DNA from: JAYVJM01 sp043769275
GTDB taxonomy: Bacteria; Pseudomonadota; Gammaproteobacteria; Pseudomonadales; UBA7239
DNA: 20,475 bases
Direction: 5' to 3'
Assembly (NCBI GenBank): GCA_043769275.1
Contig: JAYVJM010000088.1
Span: 1 to 20,475, forward strand
Shown: piece by piece, positions 16,330 to 20,475 of the stretch
How the letters are laid out: each line of letters begins with the position of its first letter
Numbering within the stretch: the first letter of the stretch is position 1
The notes under the pieces: generated by a model
What the model saw: the letters and a program-made list of their open reading frames with translations, nothing else
What the model was told of the DNA's origin: nothing
Databases searched by the model: none
Made by a program: the position numbers and the translations under genes

Positions 16330-16354
16330 AAAAAACCCGACTTACGTCGGGTTT
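16330..16354 (-). terminator. Intrinsic terminator between the M16 peptidase gene and hisB
   Basis: Read on the minus strand, AAACCCGAC, loop GTAA, GTCGGGTTT form a perfect nine-pair stem (16354-16333) followed by further T residues to 16330. It would end transcripts coming from the peptidase gene, whose stop codon is 185 bases upstream. A second AACCCG (16366-16361) just before it can pair with the same downstream CGGGTT, so an alternative fold is possible. Direction is minus because the T-run follows the stem only on that strand. Confidence 0.8.
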
Positions 16355-16392
16355 GTGAAACGGGTTATGCAGAGCGGCGCTGTTAGAAACAT
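16342..16392 (-). other. Possible 16-residue mini-ORF ending in the terminator loop
   Basis: An ATG at 16392 has an AAGAGG seven bases upstream, one of the best ribosome-site matches in the window, and encodes MFLTAPLCITRFTNPT before a TAA at 16344-16342. That stop lies exactly in the loop of the intrinsic terminator. The arrangement resembles a leader peptide in an attenuator, but the peptide has no histidine, unlike the hisL of enteric bacteria. It could equally be chance. Confidence 0.25.
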
Positions 16393-16538
16393 ATTTTTTC
16401 CTCTTGCTTGTGTGATGAAGCCATATAAACAGCGCGGCACCATCGCACATCAAACCGAGGATTAAAAATATTTTATCGTTATAAAACAACATGTTGATAA
16501 TGTCACGCAGGGCGACTTCGTGCTGCACAAGACCAGTT

Positions 16539-19472
16539 TCAATCCAGCAAACACACATCAAACCCCAACTTCCGCCCTTCCGCTGCGCCTTGGCTATTAC
16601 TCAGCACGGCGGTGCTGGCCAGTTCTGGCTTCAGATACAAGGCACCTACGCGCTGCAAATCAGAGCCGGTAACGGCGAGGGTGCGTGTGCGAAAAGCCCT
16701 ACGCGCTTCGTCACTACGGCCAAACAGGCGGTTGTAAAAGGCGTGCCGAGCTTCTCCAGCCGGCGAGCCTGGCTTATCCAACGAAGCGACAACACCCAAC
16801 ACAGCCTCTTCCACTTTGATCGGGTTCGGGCAGGTATCCGCGAGCCAAACGATGGCGCGATTAAAGTCTTCCAGCGTGTCGGCTAGGCGTGGATCACGGT
16901 AGGAATACAAACGAAAGCTGCCAATGGTGCTGTCGTAGCTGGCACCGCCGCCATACGCACCGCCCTGCTCGCGGATCACGCGGTGTAAAAACCCGTTGCA
17001 CAGATAGCCCCCCAGCACAGTCAGCGCGGCAGCATCTGGATGGTTCATTGCCACCGCTGGCCACGCACGAGCGCAAAAGTTTACCTGCGTGCTGGTCTGC
17101 CAAAGCTGCTGTACTTGCTGTGGCTGCGGCATCAGCGCGAGCACGCTGCCCTTTCCGGGCTGAAAATCGCGCCACTGCGCACCGATCATCGTGCTGCAAT
17201 CTGCTAAACGTGCTTGATCCGCTACCAGCAACAACTGATGTGGCTGCATCAACAAACGCTGGTGCAACGCGGCCAACTGCGCGGCAAAACCCGCTAAAAC
17301 CGACATGTCATCCAGCGATTTATCCAGCTTTTTCATTGCCAACACAGCGCCCAAGCCAGCAACTTCGTGCTGATAGCGCGCCAGCGGCGAGGTACCAACG
17401 CTGGCAGCACTCATCGCTAAACGGTGGCCATTATTGGTCAGGCTACGCTCACCGCGCGTGCGCATTTGCGCGATCAATTCCCGAATGCGCTGTAATTCAT
17501 CAAAACGTGCGTTGAACCAACTGTCATACAGCAGGGTTGCAGCATCAGAATGGTTGCGCGCCAAGGCTTTGGTCGACAATACGAGATAGCCCGCTGTTTT
17601 CTGGGTGTCATCCACGCCATTGCGCAGACTCGGCCATGCTTCAAGGCCGCCGCAAACGGCTGAGTGACGATTTTGAGCTTCCAAATACCCGTGGGGGCCG
17701 TAACCCACTTCTGTCAAACAAGCACACAACAGCGGTAGCAATCTAAGTTCTTGCGCGCTCAGCGTTGGCAAATCAACAATCAATTGCTGATAGACCAAAC
17801 CATTCGTGCCCGCGTTAAAACAACTCAGCGGCAAGGGCTTCTGGCTGATCCATTGCGGCTGTGCAATAGGGAAATCAAGCGGCACATCAACCAAACCCAC
17901 GCGCGGCAACACATCTTCATCGACTTCCGCCTGCTGACGCGCCTCCAGTGCTAGGCTCTGCTCGATAATGCGCGCACAGTCTGCCTCACTCAACGCTGCA
18001 CGTATTTCTTGCAAGCGAGCGGCTTCAGCGGCCTGACTGCGTTCGGCTAGCTGCGCATCTGGCCGTAGCGTTAAAGTCACACGGTGCGGATTGTCTAGCA
18101 GCTGTGTACGCACCAAATCTTGAATAAAGCGCGGCTGTTGCGCTTGCAAGCGTAGGCGCTCCAGTGCTGGCTCCAAATCCAACAACGCCACTGGGTCGCC
18201 GCGATGTGTAGCGCTGTTCAACGCATGCAAAATCAGTTGCAAGCCATACGGATAACCGTCGCCCCCTATTTCACGCTGCTGCAATTCAAGCTGGTGCAAG
18301 CAGGCATCAATGCGCTCTTGCGGCACGCCGTTCTCAGCAACCTCATGCAGCACATCAAGAATGAGCTGCTCGACTTGCGCGGTATGCGCGGCTTCAGAGC
18401 CTTCAAGGCCGGCGGCAAAGAGCATTTCTTTTTGCGAATCCTCCAATCCGCACAGCGGCGAAGGCGCGGTACCCAACGCGCTGGTTTCTAGTGCTTGCTG
18501 TAACGGTGAAGCCGCGTTTTCCAATAGCACTGCGGTGAGCAATTGCGCCTGCAAGTGCGCGTCTAAGTCGGCACTTTTGCCCAAAAGCCACGCGGTGACA
18601 ATGTGCGTTTTCCCCTGCGTATCTGGCTCACTTAGCGCGTAAGCCTCTTCTGCGCGCACCGGCGCAAAATAACGCTTTTCATCCGGCACACGAATTTCGT
18701 GCGCAAGGCGATCAAAGCGCATCAACACCTTTTTTTCAAAAGCCGTTTGGTGTTCGATAGCAGGAATGTCGCCATAACTCATAAAAATGGCATTTGAGGG
18801 ATGATAGTGACTGCGATAAAACGCCACCAATTCCTCATAGCTAAGATCGGGAATACAATCCGGCTCGCCACCGCTGTTGTAGTGATAAGTCGTTGTAGGA
18901 AAGAGGTATTTGCTGAGCGTGTGCCAAAGCGTAGACGTGACGGCACTCATCGCGCCTTTCATTTCATTAAACACGACGCCCTTATAAGCAAGAGGCGACG
19001 CAGCGTCGCGCATATTTTCAAACTCAAGGCGGTGCCCTTCCTGTGCAAAATCCAAAGGGTCAAGGCGGGCAAAAAATACCGCATCCAAGTAGACGTTGAG
19101 CAAATTGTCAAAGTCTTTGCGGTTTTGGCTGGCGAAAGGGTAAGCCGTCCAGTCGGCGCTGGTGAAGGCATTCATAAAGGTATTCAGCGAACGACGCGAC
19201 ATCAAAAAGAACGGGTCACGCACCGGATATTTCTCACTGCCGCACAAAGCGGTGTGCTCAAGAATATGCGCTACGCCCGTGGAGTCATGCGGCACGGTAC
19301 GCAAGGCCACCAAAAAGACGTTCTCGCTGTTGTTCGCCGCCAAGTGAATATGCTGCGCACCTGTTTTTCGATGGCGATATTCGTGAACCACCAAATTCAG
19401 CGCGCTAATGGGCTGGCTGCGCAGCAGTTCAAACGCAGGGTGGGCAAGCGACTGTTTTACTGTGTCAAACAC
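16539..19472 (-). CDS. M16C-family zinc peptidase (presequence protease-like)
   Basis: A 977-residue insulinase-type metallopeptidase of the PreP/Cym1 branch, which degrades unstructured peptides inside a closed two-half chamber. The inverted zinc motif HILEH is at residues 69-73 (two His ligands and the general base Glu72), and the third ligand is Glu170 in VFNEMKGAMS. The C-terminal half carries the Arg/Tyr substrate pair in RVIREQGGAYGGGASY. No signal peptide is seen, so a cytoplasmic location is likely. The start is the GTG at 19472, with AAGG seven bases upstream; an ATG five bases earlier is out of frame. Length fits the family. It lies 67 bases downstream of the DUF218 gene and may share its transcript. 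Confidence 0.93.
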   Translation of the reverse strand: MFDTVKQSLAHPAFELLRSQPISALNLVVHEYRHRKTGAQHIHLAANNSENVFLVALRTVPHDSTGVAHILEHTALCGSEKYPVRDPFFLMSRRSLNTFMNAFTSADWTAYPFASQNRKDFDNLLNVYLDAVFFARLDPLDFAQEGHRLEFENMRDAASPLAYKGVVFNEMKGAMSAVTSTLWHTLSKYLFPTTTYHYNSGGEPDCIPDLSYEELVAFYRSHYHPSNAIFMSYGDIPAIEHQTAFEKKVLMRFDRLAHEIRVPDEKRYFAPVRAEEAYALSEPDTQGKTHIVTAWLLGKSADLDAHLQAQLLTAVLLENAASPLQQALETSALGTAPSPLCGLEDSQKEMLFAAGLEGSEAAHTAQVEQLILDVLHEVAENGVPQERIDACLHQLELQQREIGGDGYPYGLQLILHALNSATHRGDPVALLDLEPALERLRLQAQQPRFIQDLVRTQLLDNPHRVTLTLRPDAQLAERSQAAEAARLQEIRAALSEADCARIIEQSLALEARQQAEVDEDVLPRVGLVDVPLDFPIAQPQWISQKPLPLSCFNAGTNGLVYQQLIVDLPTLSAQELRLLPLLCACLTEVGYGPHGYLEAQNRHSAVCGGLEAWPSLRNGVDDTQKTAGYLVLSTKALARNHSDAATLLYDSWFNARFDELQRIRELIAQMRTRGERSLTNNGHRLAMSAASVGTSPLARYQHEVAGLGAVLAMKKLDKSLDDMSVLAGFAAQLAALHQRLLMQPHQLLLVADQARLADCSTMIGAQWRDFQPGKGSVLALMPQPQQVQQLWQTSTQVNFCARAWPAVAMNHPDAAALTVLGGYLCNGFLHRVIREQGGAYGGGASYDSTIGSFRLYSYRDPRLADTLEDFNRAIVWLADTCPNPIKVEEAVLGVVASLDKPGSPAGEARHAFYNRLFGRSDEARRAFRTRTLAVTGSDLQRVGALYLKPELASTAVLSNSQGAAEGRKLGFDVCLLD

Positions 19473-19539
19473 GGCATATCCTTAATTTAAGGCGTTTTTA
19501 GCGGGCGGACAGTTTAGCGCAATAGCAGGCATTAAGAGA

Positions 19540-20385
19540 CTAACGCACCGCTTTGCCTGAACAACGCGGCAAATATTTGCGCCCCAAGTCCCAGCGGTCT
19601 TTATAAAGCGCGTGCTCGGTAAACATCTGATACAAAAGACTACAAAATTCGCCGCTCACCGCCTGCGGCTGCGCCTTGCCCTGCTTTATAGAAACAGGCA
19701 GGGTGAAAATCGTTTCGCCGGCCAACGCTTCTTGCGTCCATTCAGAGTGCGCACGCTGCAACAACGATTCTGGAGAAAGCGATGAGCGAGCTATAGCAAC
19801 CGCAACAGAGCGATCCGCCCCCAGTACCTGTTGAAACAAATACAGGGAGCGAGGGGCGTGAAAGTCGGAAGTCACAACCAATACCCTGTTATAGTGCGTG
19901 TCCACGTTCTGCATACCCAACGTCAATGCAGAAAAAACCGCGTTACCCACCGTATCAACAGCATCGCCTTCTGTGATTAATCGGTTTTTTGGGATGCCAT
20001 GATCCAGCATGTACCGTTTCATGTAGTGGGCATCTAAGCGGATGGTTCTCCCGCCACCCGACAAAACAACGGGCGCGCTAGGGAATTGACGCGCCAATTG
20101 CATGCCACAGTCTAAACGCAGATTCAGCATATCGCTTGAATTACAGCTCAAAACAATAATGACATCAGGGCTTTCGTAGACTGCTTTATCGCCTAAATAC
20201 GGTTTTTGAATGGCTTTTTGATAAAACCCCAGCATAGCTGCGATATTTTTATTGATGTTGTTTACCGCATTTTCAATGCGGAGCTGGTCTTTTTCCTCAA
20301 AAAATGCCGACAAGTGCTTGAGCCAAGCGCGGGCATTCTCCAGTGTCAGGTAGAGTTGCGCCAACGCAGGTGCTTGCTGTGACAT
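19540..20385 (-). CDS. DUF218 (YdcF/SanA/ElyC-like) family protein
   Basis: A 281-residue protein whose central part (about 72-210) matches the DUF218 fold: DVIIVLSCNSSDM, VVLSGGG (106-112), YMLDHGIPKNRLITEG, a DTVGNA helix and VLVVTSDFHAPRS (168-180), where the SDFH-PR signature is most diagnostic. The first strand usually ends in a glycine-rich LGGG-type turn; here it is LSCN. No signal peptide or membrane helix is seen, in contrast to SanA and ElyC, so it is closer to soluble YdcF. The first 65 residues are helical and specific to this protein. Members of the family have been linked to envelope maintenance or nucleotide binding; the reaction is unknown. No strong ribosome site precedes the ATG. 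Confidence 0.85.
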   Translation of the reverse strand: MSQQAPALAQLYLTLENARAWLKHLSAFFEEKDQLRIENAVNNINKNIAAMLGFYQKAIQKPYLGDKAVYESPDVIIVLSCNSSDMLNLRLDCGMQLARQFPSAPVVLSGGGRTIRLDAHYMKRYMLDHGIPKNRLITEGDAVDTVGNAVFSALTLGMQNVDTHYNRVLVVTSDFHAPRSLYLFQQVLGADRSVAVAIARSSLSPESLLQRAHSEWTQEALAGETIFTLPVSIKQGKAQPQAVSGEFCSLLYQMFTEHALYKDRWDLGRKYLPRCSGKAVR

Positions 20386-20475
20386 GTGCTGTCAATTCTG
20401 GACACCAAACCTTCAGGCAACTGCCAACTTTATCGTCTGAATTATGAACACGCCTAATCTAGCTACAGCGTTTGG

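Noticed and set aside
16274..16561. In-frame open extension of hisB by 96 codons, including a hydrophobic stretch
   Set aside because: It reads through the intrinsic terminator and most of the intergenic region, has no ribosome site, and HisB has its normal length from 16273.
19480..19492. 13-bp palindrome CCTTAATTTAAGG covering the ribosome site of the M16 peptidase gene
   Set aside because: Short and AT-rich; the overlap with AAGG can explain it by chance, and no pairing partner suggests regulation.
20444..20475. ATG on the plus strand at the right edge that could begin a gene divergent from the DUF218 gene
   Set aside because: Only ten codons are visible and there is no ribosome site, so nothing can be supported.

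Overview
The window looks like a chromosomal segment of a Gram-negative proteobacterium, most likely a gammaproteobacterium. The support is protein-level: an outer-membrane FadL-type porin, a cytochrome c5-type protein, an RND efflux pair, a hisB-hisH-hisA cluster and an MtnB/MtnD/MtnC methionine-salvage set, all of proteobacterial character. Genus cannot be set from the sequence alone. Most of the DNA is of moderate GC. One stretch around 12.8-13.6 kb is visibly AT-richer and may be foreign.

Layout. At the left edge (1-490) the end of an IS630-family transposase abuts the wreck of an EamA-type drug/metabolite transporter gene. Then comes a tight plus-strand operon for the lower methionine salvage pathway (mtnB, a SET-domain methyltransferase gene, mtnD, mtnC; 531-3089). 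A minus-strand cytochrome c5 gene converges on it. After a gene-free stretch lies a NarK-type nitrate/nitrite transporter pseudogene (3986-5180) with four frame changes and a start position that reads ATC. A 113-bp imperfect palindrome (MITE/REP-like) separates it from dprA. A fadL-like porin gene follows and converges, with overlapping stop codons, on a 52-residue membrane protein gene encoded at 7936-8094 on the minus strand.

An RND efflux operon (periplasmic adaptor plus 1054-residue pump; 8445-12730) follows, preceded by a candidate promoter embedded in an inverted repeat. Next are an AT-rich gene of unknown function and a DUF1244 gene, then on the minus strand a HIT-family gene and hisA, hisH and hisB (transcribed hisB to hisA to HIT; hisF is absent from the place where it is often found). 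Upstream of hisB is an intrinsic terminator with a 16-codon mini-ORF whose stop codon falls in the hairpin loop. The right end holds a 977-residue M16C presequence-protease-like peptidase gene and a DUF218 (YdcF/SanA-like) gene.

How they fit together. MtnB, MtnC and MtnD carry out successive steps from methylthioribulose-1-phosphate to the 2-oxo acid precursor of methionine. The SET-domain gene is overlapped by mtnD and may consume S-adenosylmethionine in the same metabolic setting; that link is inference. HisB, HisH and HisA are histidine-biosynthesis enzymes. The left third shows clear gene decay (IS fragment, two transporter pseudogenes, a repeat element), while the his/peptidase part looks intact. 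The points most worth a second look are the SET gene inside the salvage operon, the small membrane protein convergent with fadL, the AT-rich unknown gene, and the mini-ORF/terminator arrangement before hisB.
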